Origin: Dehalococcoidia bacterium
GTDB lineage: Bacteria > Chloroflexota > Dehalococcoidia > SM23-28-2 > RBG-16-64-32
NCBI GenBank assembly: GCA_030649945.1
Contig: JAUSFE010000060.1
Coordinates: 1 to 64,000 of the forward strand
Length of the DNA: 64,000 bases
Direction: 5' to 3'
Under the pieces are notes generated by a model. The model saw only the letters and a program-made list of their open reading frames with translations, was not told the origin of the DNA and did not search any database. Shown here piece after piece: positions 41,869 to 52,641 of this stretch; position 1 is the stretch's first letter, and each line of letters opens with the position of its first letter. The position numbers and the translations under genes were made by a program.

Positions 41869-43794
<1,926 letters not shown>

Positions 43795-43888
43795 GGGGCT
43801 CGGGCGCTCCAATGGCAAACACTTCGTGAGACCGGAGACGCACGTGATACGCCTCACAATCAGAGGTTAGGCAGCTAGAGACGCTGCG

Positions 43889-44680
43889 ATGATTCGACTC
43901 TACCAAGGGAGCGGCTCCGGCGACATTGAACTCGTGGGGTCGCCTACTCCTCGGGAGGAGTGGGCCGACTTGTGCCATAACGTTTGTCGCCTTCTCCGGG
44001 CACGAGGGAAAGAGCAGGCAGCCGATCTGCTTGAGTCAATCCCGTTCGACCTCTACGAGGGACAAAACCCGTTCGGAGACGAGTTCTCCCTGCTTTACTT
44101 CGCGGCATCATTGGAGCAGTATGTGGAACTCGCCGCGAAGAACGAAGACCCCACGGCCAAGAGCGCCTTCCGCTCGATCGCCGAGACGATATCGGAGGTA
44201 GGCCCCTACATTCGCTTTGTCGCGGTCGCGCTCGATACGAAGTCCACACCACAGGCAGTCTCTAGCCCTCCGCTCGCGATTACGTCCGACGCCGTGGAGC
44301 GCGCCCTGGCCGATTGCGAGCAACTCGTTCACAGCCGCGGTGCGGCCAGCGGGGTCGATCGCATTCACACCGCCCTCCATGGGTATCTCCGCGCCGTGTG
44401 CGTGAAGGCCGGAATCCCCGTGTCCAACGGGGCCGGCATCACAGACCTCTTCAAGGCCATGCGCGTCGGACACCCAAAGTTTGCCGCAGATGGGCCGAGA
44501 GCCAGCGACATCGACAGAATCGTTCGTTCCATGGCGAACATCGTCGATTCGTTGAACCCGCTTCGAAACCAGGCCACGCTTGCACACCCGAACGAGGTCA
44601 TTCTTGAGGATGCCGAGGCCATGCTGGTCATCAACAGCGTGCGCACGCTGTTGCACTATGTGAACGCGAAGCTCGAGTAA
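43889..44680 (+). CDS. Abi_C/HEPN-like abortive-infection-type protein
   Basis: 263 residues. The C-terminal half (~155-260) follows the Abi_C pattern: RIHTALHGYLRAVC, IDRIVRSMANIVDSLNPLRNQATLAHPNE and VINSVRTLLHYV. It contains R226-NQATLA-H233, an RX6H motif as in HEPN domains. The N-terminal part is helical and unassigned. Abi_C proteins are linked to phage abortive infection. It is less GC-rich than the core genes, lies between two copies of the dnaK tail and is followed by a MazEF pair, all consistent with a small defence module. Confidence 0.65.
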   Translation: MIRLYQGSGSGDIELVGSPTPREEWADLCHNVCRLLRARGKEQAADLLESIPFDLYEGQNPFGDEFSLLYFAASLEQYVELAAKNEDPTAKSAFRSIAETISEVGPYIRFVAVALDTKSTPQAVSSPPLAITSDAVERALADCEQLVHSRGAASGVDRIHTALHGYLRAVCVKAGIPVSNGAGITDLFKAMRVGHPKFAADGPRASDIDRIVRSMANIVDSLNPLRNQATLAHPNEVILEDAEAMLVINSVRTLLHYVNAKLE

Positions 44681-44763
44681 GGTTGCCGGTTAACAAGCGT
44701 CCACGAGGCTCTTGAGTTGCCCCCGTGTTCCCTGCCCTCTCCGCCTTCGGTTATACTACCGGT

Positions 44764-45006
44764 ATGAAAACCGCAATCTCGATACCGGACGACGTCTTCC
44801 AGGCTGCTGAACGTCTCGCCCGCCGGCTCAAGAAGTCCCGCAGCCAGCTCTACGCCGAGGCCGTCGCCGCTTATACCGCGCGGCACACCGAGGATGAGAT
44901 CACGGAGAGCTGGAACCGGGCCCTGGAAGGTGGGGGCGACGAGGAAACCGACGCCTTCGTCGCCGAAGCCGCACGCAGGATTCTCGAGCGGACCGAGTGG
45001 CAATAG
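44764..45006 (+). CDS. MazE/CopG-type antitoxin
   Basis: 80 residues. It begins MKTAISIPDDVFQAAERLARR, a ribbon-helix-helix N-terminus that binds DNA and autoregulates, then an acidic tail to bind the toxin. TATACT lies a few bases upstream and an ATACtACCGGTAT near-palindrome spans the start, a likely operator. Its end overlaps the toxin start by 10 bp. Confidence 0.85.
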   Translation: MKTAISIPDDVFQAAERLARRLKKSRSQLYAEAVAAYTARHTEDEITESWNRALEGGGDEETDAFVAEAARRILERTEWQ

Positions 45007-45341
45007 CACAGGGCGATGTCTTCTGGGCTGACCTGCCGCCGCCCATCGGCTCCGGCCCTGGCTTTCGCCGTCCGGTAGTCGTCGTCCAGTGTGATGCCCT
45101 GAACCGCAGCACCGTCGGCACTGCTGTCTGCGTCCCTGTGACGGGTAATCTACGGCTTGCTTCGGCGCATGGCAACGTGATGTTGCGCGCCGCTGCAACT
45201 GGATTACCGCGCGATTCCGTGGCGAACGTGACTCAGATCGTCGCGGTAGACCGGTCGCTCTTGCTGGACCGCGTTGGGCACCTGACTGCGCGGGAGATCG
45301 ATCTCATCCTTGACGGGATCGATATCGTGCTCGGGCGCTGA
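44997..45341 (+). CDS. MazF/PemK-type endoribonuclease toxin
   Basis: 114 residues. QGDVFWADLPPPIGSGPGFRRPVVVVQCDALN and VPVTGNL mark the PemK/MazF fold; SVANVTQIVAVDRSLL is its conserved second half. It cuts mRNA at short sites when the antitoxin is lost. GTG start overlapping mazE. The last codons and stop fall in a CTCGGGCGCT (45330-45339) also present after dnaK. Confidence 0.9.
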   Translation: MAIAQGDVFWADLPPPIGSGPGFRRPVVVVQCDALNRSTVGTAVCVPVTGNLRLASAHGNVMLRAAATGLPRDSVANVTQIVAVDRSLLLDRVGHLTAREIDLILDGIDIVLGR

Positions 45342-45385
45342 GGGCACCGTGGGGAGGGAGTACCGGTAGGTGTAGGCGCCTCCCG
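45330..45385 (+). repeat. dnaK 3' end scar, second copy
   Basis: GAGGGCACCGTGG, then TACCGGTAGGTGTAG, matching the dnaK tail (GAGGGCACCGTGG ... TACCGCGAGGTGTAG). It directly follows a 10-bp CTCGGGCGCT that is identical to the one after dnaK. A third, partial echo (CGCGAGGTGTAGGCGTCTTC) is at ~45513. Confidence 0.8.
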
Positions 45386-45658
45386 GTTGGGGGGCGGATG
45401 CAGGCGGTTGCGACAACGCCCCTTCCCGCTCGTCCTGAGGCCCGTCCTGAGCGCAGCCGAAGGGCTCTCGAAGCCTGTCCTGAGCCGCCGAAGGGGATGA
45501 GCGGAGCCGCAGCGCGAGGTGTAGGCGTCTTCCTGGTTGGAGGCGGGAGGCAGGGGTCAGAGCGCCGGAGCGGTTCCAGCTGCAGCCTCGGCGGCACCGG
45601 AGGCCAGGACGACACCGGTCGTTCCCAGTTCCTTGCCCCTAAAGCCCTCTCTGCGCGC
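45386..45658. other. Repeat-rich region before the BBE gene
   Basis: About 270 bp. Contains several CCTGTCCTGAGC / CGAAGGG family repeats around 45430-45500 and a second GCGAGGTGTAGGCG echo. No gene seen. Confidence 0.5.
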
Positions 45659-45687
45659 TTGATAAGGCTGCGCGATGGGTGTACGAT
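45659..45687 (+). promoter_or_regulatory. Promoter for the BBE oxidoreductase
   Basis: TTGATA (45659-45664), a 17-bp spacer and TACGAT (45682-45687), overlapping a GGGT...ACCC short palindrome. Confidence 0.5.
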
Positions 45688-45730
45688 ACCCACTGCTTTC
45701 GGGCTGCTATTAAATCGAGGAGGGCCACTT

Positions 45731-47110
45731 ATGCTTGACGTCAAGACTCTCGACGAACTGTCTGCCTCTGTCCGGGGAGAGATCATTCAGCCGGACGATC
45801 CCCAGTATGACGACGCGCGCACGGTCTACAACGGCATGATCGACCGGCGCCCCCGCCTCATCGTGCGCTGCGCCGACGTCGCCGATGTTATCGCCTGCGT
45901 GAACTACGCCCGCGAGACCGGGCTCACGCTCTCGATTCGCGGCGGCGGCCACAACGTCGTCGGATTCGCCACTAACGATGGCGGGCTGGTGATAGACCTC
46001 TGCCGAATGAAGGGCATTCGCGTCGACGCCGAGAAGCGGACCGTGCGGGCGCAGGGCGGGTGCACGTGGGGTGACCTGGACCACGCGACCCACCCCTTCG
46101 GTCTTCACGCTCCCGGCGGCGTCATCTCCACCACCGGTGTCGCGGGCCTCTCGCTCGGCGGCGGCATCGGCCACCTCACCCGCAAGGCCGGTCTGTCCTG
46201 CGATAACATCATCTCCGCCGATGTCGTAACGGCGAGCGGAGAGCTGGTGACGGCCAGCGCCAACAAGAACCCTGACCTGTACTGGGCGCTGCGCGGCGGC
46301 GGCGGCAACTTTGGAGTGGTCACGTCGCTCGAATTCAAACTGCACGAGGTGAGCACCGTGTTCGGCGGGCCGGTACTGTGGTCGCTGGACAAGGCGAAAG
46401 ATGCCATGCGCTTCTGGCAGCAGCACATGGCGAACGCCCCGGATGACCTGAACGCCTTCTTCGCCTTCCTCATCGTGCCGCCCGGGCCTCCCTTCCCCGA
46501 GGAGCTGCACAACAAGACCGTATGCGCCGTCGTGATCTGCTACGCGGGGCCGATGGAGAAGGCGGAAGAGGTGACGAGGCCCCTGCGCGAGTTCGGACCA
46601 CCGCTGCTGGACGGCGTGGGGCCGATGCCGTTCCCTGCCCTTCAGGCTGCCTTCGACCCCCTGCTGCCGCCGGGCCTCCAGCACTACTGGAAGGGAGACT
46701 TTTTCAAGGAGCTGAGCGACGAGGCAATCGAGGCGCACGTCAAGTTCGGCCCGGACATCCCCACCGTCAACTCCGCTGTGCACTTCTATCCGGTCAGTGG
46801 CGCTGCCGGCCGTGTCGGCAAGAACGACACCCCTTGGAGCTACCGGGATGCGCAGTTCGCGCTCGTGATCGCCGCGGTATACCCGGACCCGGCGGACAGC
46901 CAGAAGAACATCCAGTGGGTACGCGACTACTGGGAGGCGGCGCACCCGTACTCGGCAGGCGGGGCGTACGTCAACTTCATGATGGACGAGGGCGAGGACC
47001 GGATCAGGGCCAGCTACCGCGACAACTACGACCGCCTGGTGCAGGTGAAGAACGAGTACGACCCGGGCAACCTCTTCCACCTGAACCAGAACATCAAGCC
47101 GGCGGTGTAA
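45731..47110 (+). CDS. BBE-type FAD-linked oxidoreductase
   Basis: 459 residues from the ATG at 45731 (GAGGAGG upstream). It is a PCMH-type FAD domain (RGGGHNVVG, with the FAD-linking His) and a C-terminal BBE motif (NEYDPGNLFHLNQNI). GLSCDN gives the second attachment Cys, so FAD is probably bound doubly. Berberine-bridge-like enzymes oxidise alcohols, sugars or phenols with oxygen. No signal peptide. Substrate unknown. It follows the second dnaK-tail scar. Confidence 0.92.
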   Translation: MLDVKTLDELSASVRGEIIQPDDPQYDDARTVYNGMIDRRPRLIVRCADVADVIACVNYARETGLTLSIRGGGHNVVGFATNDGGLVIDLCRMKGIRVDAEKRTVRAQGGCTWGDLDHATHPFGLHAPGGVISTTGVAGLSLGGGIGHLTRKAGLSCDNIISADVVTASGELVTASANKNPDLYWALRGGGGNFGVVTSLEFKLHEVSTVFGGPVLWSLDKAKDAMRFWQQHMANAPDDLNAFFAFLIVPPGPPFPEELHNKTVCAVVICYAGPMEKAEEVTRPLREFGPPLLDGVGPMPFPALQAAFDPLLPPGLQHYWKGDFFKELSDEAIEAHVKFGPDIPTVNSAVHFYPVSGAAGRVGKNDTPWSYRDAQFALVIAAVYPDPADSQKNIQWVRDYWEAAHPYSAGGAYVNFMMDEGEDRIRASYRDNYDRLVQVKNEYDPGNLFHLNQNIKPAV

Positions 47111-47166
47111 CAGCACCTTGCCGGTCCGCGTTCGGCACCTGACCGAAAGGCGCCACGAATGCCCCG

Positions 47167-47218
47167 CCGAAGAGGGCACCGTGGAGGGGGAGTACCGGGG
47201 GGTGTGGGGGGCGCGGGC
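47167..47218 (+). repeat. dnaK 3' end scar, third copy
   Basis: GAGGGCACCGTGGAGGGGGA, then GTACCGGGGGGTGTGGGGGG, closely matching the dnaK tail, about 60 bp after the BBE gene. Confidence 0.8.
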
Positions 47219-47341
47219 GTCTTCAGACGTTTTGATAAGTCGAAGGTTCGCGCGAAAATGCGGGCCGGACCACCTTGACCCGCTGCCGGGCGGGTGTAGC
47301 ATTACTGTGCGGGGTGCGGCGTGGCCGGAAGGAGGCTGCGC

Positions 47342-47536
47342 ATGCCAAGACAGACGGCAGGGCCGACGCTCGTCCAGGATCTGGGAGCGCTGGCAGGGCT
47401 GTACCGCACCGTTTTCTGGCTCATCGGGCAGCGCCTCCAGCACGGCAAGGAGTGGCAGCGGCATGTCAAGGGCGATGGGCCTTGGCTCATGATGATGCCG
47501 GACGCGCCGGAGCCGTCGAAGGAGCGAGCGGCGTAG
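47342..47536 (+). CDS. Small hypothetical protein
   Basis: 64 residues from the ATG at 47342, after a strong GGAAGGAGG. Mixed helical, with hydrophobic and basic stretches (YRTVFWLIGQRL; EWQRHVKG). No known domain. The gene order gives no hint of function. Confidence 0.45.
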   Translation: MPRQTAGPTLVQDLGALAGLYRTVFWLIGQRLQHGKEWQRHVKGDGPWLMMMPDAPEPSKERAA

Positions 47537-47689
47537 CGCATTGGAGTGGAGACCCGTGGCAGGCGCCGGGCGATGACCCCGGCGCGTTTGTCTTGCGGGC
47601 CCGGGCCCTCACCGCGGGTGCGGATCCGGACTTCTGGCGGGCGTCGAGGCGCGAAAAATGGCATTGTTATCTAACGAGAAGGAGGTGCC

Positions 47690-48079
47690 ATGACAGACGC
47701 CAAGCTGCTCCACTACTGGGAGGTCTGGTACCCGAGGGCCGCCGCAACCGGCATCCTTGTAGCCCGCGGCCGCCTGGAGCCCACCGACCGCCTGATCCTG
47801 CACGCCGCCCCGGAAATCGCGACGGTGGAGGTGAACGACGACGAGCATCACCCTGTGGCGAAAGGAGTGGACCTGCAGCGTACCCAGGACACGCCCATGT
47901 GCCTCCTGCGCCGGGAGGGCGACCGCATCACCCGCGAAGACATCTGGCCGACGGACGCGGACATGGGCACGCCGGTACTACTGCCGGGCGGCGAGGTGGG
48001 CATCCTGAAGGGCTGGTGGAACGCGGAGGACCGCATGGAGTGGCGGTGGCAGGCGGAGTTCTACAACTCGCTGCGGTAG
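47690..48079 (+). CDS. Hypothetical protein, 129 residues
   Basis: Start ATG at 47690 after GAAGGAGGTG, a strong site. Pattern: YWEVWYPRAAATGILVARGRLEPTDRLILHAAPE ..., then GWWNAEDRMEWRWQAEFYNSL at the end. Trp-rich strands with alternating polar residues suggest a small beta-barrel or sandwich. No family recognised. Convergent with the LLM gene. Confidence 0.7.
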   Translation: MTDAKLLHYWEVWYPRAAATGILVARGRLEPTDRLILHAAPEIATVEVNDDEHHPVAKGVDLQRTQDTPMCLLRREGDRITREDIWPTDADMGTPVLLPGGEVGILKGWWNAEDRMEWRWQAEFYNSLR

Positions 48080-48085
48080 GCCGCC

Positions 48086-48997
48086 CTACCGCAGCTTCGG
48101 GAGGACGTCCCGCGCGTAAGCCTCGACGTGCGGCATGAACTGCGCGAGGCTCTGGACCAGCGGCACCAGGATGAAGTGCCGCACACCCGCCTCCGCGAAG
48201 TCGCCCAGGCGGCGCGCGCAGTCCTCCGGGGCGCCCATCACGCAGTACTTGTCCACGAGGCTCTCGAAGGGCTGGTTGTAGCGCAGCGAGAGGTCCGCCG
48301 CGGCCGTCCTCTTCGCCTCTTCGTACGTGTCCGCCAGGCAGATGAACTGGTAGATGGCGGGGGTGATCGCGGCCGGGTCGCGGCCGGCCTTCTCCGCCTG
48401 CTCGCGCACCCTGGCCAGGCTGTCGCGATAGCGGTCCGGCGAGAAGAGGTAGGGCAGGTAGCCGTCCCCCAGGCGTCCGGCGCGGCGGACCGCGGCCTCG
48501 GAGCGGCCGGCGATCCAGATGGGCGGCCCGCCCGCCTGCGCCGGCTTCGGCTGTAGCGTGACGCCGGAGAGCCGCGTGAAGCGGCCCTCGAACGTGACGT
48601 TGTCCTGCGTGTAGAGCAGCTTCAGCACGCGGATCGCCTCGTCCGTGCGCGCGCCGCGCTCCTGCACGGGGACGCCGACGGCCTCGAACTCCTTCGGGTA
48701 CTCGCCGCCGACGCCGACGCCGAGGATGAGCCGTCCGCCGGAGATGATGTCTACGGAGGCGACCTCCTTCGCGGCCAGCGCGGCCGGCCGCAGCGGCAGC
48801 AGGAAGACGGCGGTGCCCAGCGTGATGCGGCTGGTGCGGGCGGCCATGGCGGCGAGGGGTGTGAGCGCGTCGAAGGTGGGGAAGTAGAAGAAGATGTGCT
48901 CGCTGGTCCAGGCGGAGTCGTAGCCCAGCTCTTCGACCCGCTGGATGCTCTCCCACTGGTGGGGGAAGAGGTTGAGGCCGAACTTGAGGCCGGTCAT
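48086..48997 (-). CDS. LLM-class F420-dependent oxidoreductase
   Basis: 303 residues. A TIM-barrel luciferase-like enzyme: WESIQRVEELGYDSAWTSEHIFF, SRITLGTAVFLLPLRPAALAAKEVA, SGGRLILGVGVGGEYPKEF and GGPPIWIAGRSEAAVRRAGRLGDGYLP regions are typical. These reduce or oxidise substrates with F420 or FMN; which cofactor is not settled by sequence. Substrate unknown. Confidence 0.88.
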   Translation of the reverse strand: MTGLKFGLNLFPHQWESIQRVEELGYDSAWTSEHIFFYFPTFDALTPLAAMAARTSRITLGTAVFLLPLRPAALAAKEVASVDIISGGRLILGVGVGGEYPKEFEAVGVPVQERGARTDEAIRVLKLLYTQDNVTFEGRFTRLSGVTLQPKPAQAGGPPIWIAGRSEAAVRRAGRLGDGYLPYLFSPDRYRDSLARVREQAEKAGRDPAAITPAIYQFICLADTYEEAKRTAAADLSLRYNQPFESLVDKYCVMGAPEDCARRLGDFAEAGVRHFILVPLVQSLAQFMPHVEAYARDVLPKLR

Positions 48998-49045
48998 GGG
49001 CGCTAGGTTAACACGGGCGTCGGCCGGGGAGGAACGGAAGCCCTA

Positions 49046-49636
49046 TCAGAACGGCGCGGTCAGCCAGTCCCAGATGGCCGCCAGCGCTTCGTTGGGCGTG
49101 AAGCTGTCCAGCCAACGGCCCCAGTGCAGGGCGTATTCCTGGAGTTCCTTAGCCGCCGTCAGCAGCAGGAGGACGGCCACCAGCGGGCCGGGTCTATAGG
49201 CGAATCCGCCTGAGGCGGACCACCCCGCGGGCTCCGCGGCCCCGGCTGCGCGCTCGAGCCCGAGGTCCTTGACGCCCGCGACGAACAGGAACCAGAACTC
49301 GAAGACGTTGGGGAAGAAGAGCAGCAGGCCGCGCTCGCCGGTCGCCTCGAAGGCGATGAAGCCGGCCGCCCGGTAGGCGTAGAGGGCGGCGGCGATGTTG
49401 CGGGGCAGCGGCTGCCACCTGAGGGCCACGGCCAGGAACGTGAGCATGTAGACCTGGTCCAGGAGCTTGTCGAACTCCTGGTAGCCGCGGACGCCGCCCA
49501 GGTCCAGCCACTGCCGCAGGAAGAGGTCGCTCAGGTCCACCAGCATGGCGATAATCGCGCCGGCGAAAGGCCAGCGCAGGACGGGCAGCGAGCCGAGCAC
49601 GCGCACGGCGGCGATGACCCACATCTCGGTGGTCAT
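49046..49636 (-). CDS. Polytopic membrane protein
   Basis: 196 residues from the ATG at 49636. Five or six hydrophobic helices, with RWPFAGAIIAMLVDLSDLFLRQWL and FPNVFEFWFLFVAG. No family known to me. A dispersed palindrome (49205-49221) encodes SASGG in a cytosolic or lumenal loop. Downstream of the LLM gene but read toward it. Confidence 0.65.
   Translation of the reverse strand: MTTEMWVIAAVRVLGSLPVLRWPFAGAIIAMLVDLSDLFLRQWLDLGGVRGYQEFDKLLDQVYMLTFLAVALRWQPLPRNIAAALYAYRAAGFIAFEATGERGLLLFFPNVFEFWFLFVAGVKDLGLERAAGAAEPAGWSASGGFAYRPGPLVAVLLLLTAAKELQEYALHWGRWLDSFTPNEALAAIWDWLTAPF
49205..49221. repeat. Dispersed palindrome, copy 4 (inside membrane-protein gene)
   Basis: TCCGCCTGAGGCGGACC at 49205-49221, in frame in a loop of the membrane protein. 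Confidence 0.65.
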
Positions 49637-49733
49637 GGCCGCATGGTAGCACTGCCGCCGCACGCGGTAGCTTGACCCGGCGTGTGCGGTTGCTATAGCT
49701 TGCGAACGACGATTCGGATGAAGGAGGGCCCCC

Positions 49734-50555
49734 ATGTCCATCACGAAAGCCGGCGAGATCAATATCGAGTACTACGTCGAGGGAGAAGGACCGCCGCTGC
49801 TGCTGATCATGGGCTACAGCGGCCAGGCTTTGTCCTGGGGCGAGCCGTTCCTGGCGCCGCTCCGCGAGCGCTTCCGGGTGATCCGCTTCTCTAACCGGGG
49901 CACCGGGCTGAGCGATAAGCCGGAGTCGCCGACGACGATCCGGCAGATGGCGGACGACGCGGTGAACCTGCTGGACGCGGCCGGCGTTGCCGGGGCGCAC
50001 ATCTGCGGCATCTCGATGGGCGGCATGATCGCGCAGGAAGTGGCGCTGACCTATCCGGAGCGGGTGCGCGGACTGGTGCTGGGCTGCACGGCCTCCGGCG
50101 GGGCGCACGGCCCGCAGGCGGCGCCGGAAGTGATGGCCATGATGATGCCGGTGCCGGGCATGTCGCGAGAGGAGATGGTGCGGAAGGCGTGGCCGGCCAT
50201 CTGCTCCGCACCGTTCATCGAGACGCGGGGCGACTTCCTGGAGGAGATGCTGCGAGCGAGCCTGGAGCACCCCACGCCGATCCGCACGCTCGGCACACAG
50301 ATGGCGGCGATACTGTCGTTCGACGCGTACGACCGTCTGCCGCAGATCAAGGCGCCGACGCTGGTGGTCCACGGCGACGTGGACGTGCTGGTGCCGCCCG
50401 GGAACGGGCGCCTGCTCCACGAGCGCATTCCCGGCTCCGAGCTGGTGATGCTGCCGGGCGCGGCGCACATGTTCTTCTGGGAGCAGCCGGCAGCGGCAGC
50501 GGGAGCCATCACGGAGTTCCTTTCGCGGGTGCCGGCGGGCTCGCATGCCGGATAA
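49734..50555 (+). CDS. Alpha/beta-hydrolase
   Basis: 273 residues. The nucleophile Ser is in GISMGGM, the Asp in HGDVDVLVP and the His in AAHMFF. The oxyanion region (LLIMGYSGQALSWG) is typical. GAAGGAGGG precedes the ATG. It hydrolyses an ester or similar bond. An SDR gene follows 21 bp later in the same direction, so both could work on one substrate. Confidence 0.9.
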   Translation: MSITKAGEINIEYYVEGEGPPLLLIMGYSGQALSWGEPFLAPLRERFRVIRFSNRGTGLSDKPESPTTIRQMADDAVNLLDAAGVAGAHICGISMGGMIAQEVALTYPERVRGLVLGCTASGGAHGPQAAPEVMAMMMPVPGMSREEMVRKAWPAICSAPFIETRGDFLEEMLRASLEHPTPIRTLGTQMAAILSFDAYDRLPQIKAPTLVVHGDVDVLVPPGNGRLLHERIPGSELVMLPGAAHMFFWEQPAAAAGAITEFLSRVPAGSHAG

Positions 50556-50576
50556 CGTACCGGGAGGAGATAAGTG

Positions 50577-51383
50577 ATGCAGCTGCAGGACAAGGCCGCT
50601 ATGGTCACCGGGGCGGCCTCCGGCATCGGTAAGGCCACCGCCGTCACTTTCGCCCGGGAGGGCGCGAAGGTGATGTGCGCGGACATCAACGTCCCAGGGG
50701 CGGAGGCCACCGCGCGGCAGATAGCGGATACGGGCGGCGAGGCCGCCTCGATGCGGGCCGACGTCTCGCAGGAGGCGGACGTCCAGGAGATGGTGCGGGA
50801 GACAGTATCGCGCTGGGGGCGGCTGGACGTGCTGTTCAACAACGCCGGCATCGGCTTCGGGCTGCCGGTGACGCAGATTCCCGTGGAGGAGTGGGACCGG
50901 CTGCTGGACGTGAACCTGCGGGGCGTCTTCCTGGGCTGCAAGCACGCCATCCCGGAGATGCTGAAGAGCGGCGGCGGCGCCATCGTCAATACCGCCTCGG
51001 ACGCGGGGCTGCGCGGCTCCGCCATGCTCTCTGCCTACTGCGCCTCCAAGGGCGGCGTCGTGCTGCTCACGAAGGCGCTGGCCGTGGAGTGGGCCGCGCA
51101 GGGCATCCGCGTGAACTGCGTCTGCCCGGGCGTGATCCGGACGCCCATCCTGGACCCGTTTCTGGCCCAGATGCAGGCGGCGACGGGGGAAACCGCGGAC
51201 CGGCTGTGGCAGCAGCTGGGCGCCATGCACCCGCTGGGCCGGGTAGGCCAACCGGAGGAGGTGGCCCGGGCGGTCGCCTTCCTGGCCTCGGACGCGGCCT
51301 CGTTCATCACCGGGGTGGCGCTGCCGGTGGACGGCGGGCTGGATGCCGGGTCGCCGCCGCGGCGTTCGCCGTTCGGGGAGTGA
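50577..51383 (+). CDS. SDR-family oxidoreductase
   Basis: 268 residues. TGAASGIG (NAD(P) loop), NNAG, Ser and Tyr-x3-Lys (AYCASKGG) are complete, and PVDGG closes it. It is a classical NAD(P)-dependent alcohol or ketone oxidoreductase. ATG at 50577 with GGGAGGAG; GTG at 50574 overlaps. Operon with the hydrolase before it is likely. Confidence 0.92.
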   Translation: MQLQDKAAMVTGAASGIGKATAVTFAREGAKVMCADINVPGAEATARQIADTGGEAASMRADVSQEADVQEMVRETVSRWGRLDVLFNNAGIGFGLPVTQIPVEEWDRLLDVNLRGVFLGCKHAIPEMLKSGGGAIVNTASDAGLRGSAMLSAYCASKGGVVLLTKALAVEWAAQGIRVNCVCPGVIRTPILDPFLAQMQAATGETADRLWQQLGAMHPLGRVGQPEEVARAVAFLASDAASFITGVALPVDGGLDAGSPPRRSPFGE

Positions 51384-51480
51384 GGGCGGGCGGGTCGCGT
51401 AAGGTTCTCAGCCTGCCCGCAGCGACGGTCGCCGGGCAGCCGGCGCCGGCGCAGGCGCGCCCCGCCAGGTGAGCGTCCGG

Positions 51481-51508
51481 TTGACACAATAATCTGGCGC
51501 GTGATAGA
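51481..51508 (+). promoter_or_regulatory. Promoter of LLM gene 2
   Basis: TTGACA (51481-51486), a 16-bp spacer and GATAGA (51503-51508), followed at once by the palindrome at 51510. Confidence 0.55.
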
Positions 51509-51509
51509 A

Positions 51510-51523
51510 ACTGACCGGTCAGT
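51510..51523. promoter_or_regulatory. ACTGACCGGTCAGT palindrome, TetR-type operator candidate
   Basis: A perfect 14-bp palindrome just downstream of the -10, at or next to the transcription start. It fits a repressor site of TetR/AcrR style; no such regulator gene is in the window. Confidence 0.6.
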
Positions 51524-51549
51524 ATCAGAAGGAAGGGATCCGGCTGTCC

Positions 51550-52641
51550 TTGAAGTTCGGTGTTATCTATGAGCTCCAGATGCAGAAGCCCTGGAGCGCA
51601 GACCAGGAGTACAAGACCTACCACGAGGCGCTGGCCCAGATAGAGCTGGCGGACCGGGTGGGCTTCGACTACGTCTGGGCGGTGGAGCACCACTTCCTGG
51701 CGGAGTACTCGCACTCTTCGGCCCCGGAGGTGTTTCTCGCCGCGGCCAGCCAGCGCACGAAGAACATCCGCATCGCCCAGGGGGTGGCGCTGCTCCCCTC
51801 GCCCTTCAACCACCCCATCCGCGTCGCCGAGCGGGCGGCGGCGCTGGACATCGTCTCGGGCGGTCGCTTCGACCTGGGGACCGGGCGTTCGATCACCGAG
51901 CAGGAGCTGGGCGGCTTCGGCATCGACCCGGCGGACTCGCGGCCGATGTGGGAAGAGGCCGTGCGCATGATCCCGCAGATGTGGACCAGCGAGACGTTCT
52001 CCTGGGAAGGCGAGTACTTCGTGGTGCCGCCGCGGAACGTGCTGCCCAAGCCGGTGCAGAAGCCGCACCCGCCCATGTGGATGGCGTGCACGCAGCCGGA
52101 GAGCTTCCGCATCGCCGGGGCCAGAGGCCTGGGCGCGCTCTCCTTCGGGTTCATCGCCCCGGGCGTGCTGGAGGCCTCGATCTCGATTTACCGCGACGCC
52201 GTCAGCCGGGCGGAGCCGGTGGGCGCGTTCGTGAACAACCAGTTCGCGGCCACGGCCTTCGCCTGCGTGGCGCCGACCGACAAGGAGGCGCTGGCGAACG
52301 GCCGCCCGGCCGCGGAGTTCTTTCAGCAGTCCATCGGCATCCTCTTCGTGCCCTGGGCCAAGAAGGCCGACGCGCCGGCTTCCTACCAGTACTACGTCTC
52401 CATGGCGCAGATGATTGAGGAGCGGCTGGAGCACTCCGAGGGCCGCGAGTTCGAGGAGGCCTGGGAGTCCGGCGCGATCTGCATCGGCAGTCCGGAGCGG
52501 GTGCGCAAGGTGGTGGAGCGGTACGCCGAGTCGGGCGTCGACCAGCTGATCCTGATGATGCAGGCGGGACGGATACCGCACGAGAGCGTGATGCAGACCA
52601 TCACGCTCTTCGGGGAGGAGATACTCCCTGCCTTCCGGTAG
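51550..52641 (+). CDS. LLM-class flavin-dependent oxidoreductase
   Basis: 363 residues. The luciferase-like features include LADRVGFDYVWAVEHHFLAEYS, GVALLPSPFNHPIRVAERAAALDIVSGGR and GTGRSITEQELGGFGID. It is probably an FMN- or F420-dependent monooxygenase. TTG start at 51550 with AAGGAAGGG upstream. Expression looks repressor-controlled via the palindrome at its promoter. Distinct from the LLM gene at 48086. Confidence 0.88.
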   Translation: MKFGVIYELQMQKPWSADQEYKTYHEALAQIELADRVGFDYVWAVEHHFLAEYSHSSAPEVFLAAASQRTKNIRIAQGVALLPSPFNHPIRVAERAAALDIVSGGRFDLGTGRSITEQELGGFGIDPADSRPMWEEAVRMIPQMWTSETFSWEGEYFVVPPRNVLPKPVQKPHPPMWMACTQPESFRIAGARGLGALSFGFIAPGVLEASISIYRDAVSRAEPVGAFVNNQFAATAFACVAPTDKEALANGRPAAEFFQQSIGILFVPWAKKADAPASYQYYVSMAQMIEERLEHSEGREFEEAWESGAICIGSPERVRKVVERYAESGVDQLILMMQAGRIPHESVMQTITLFGEEILPAFR

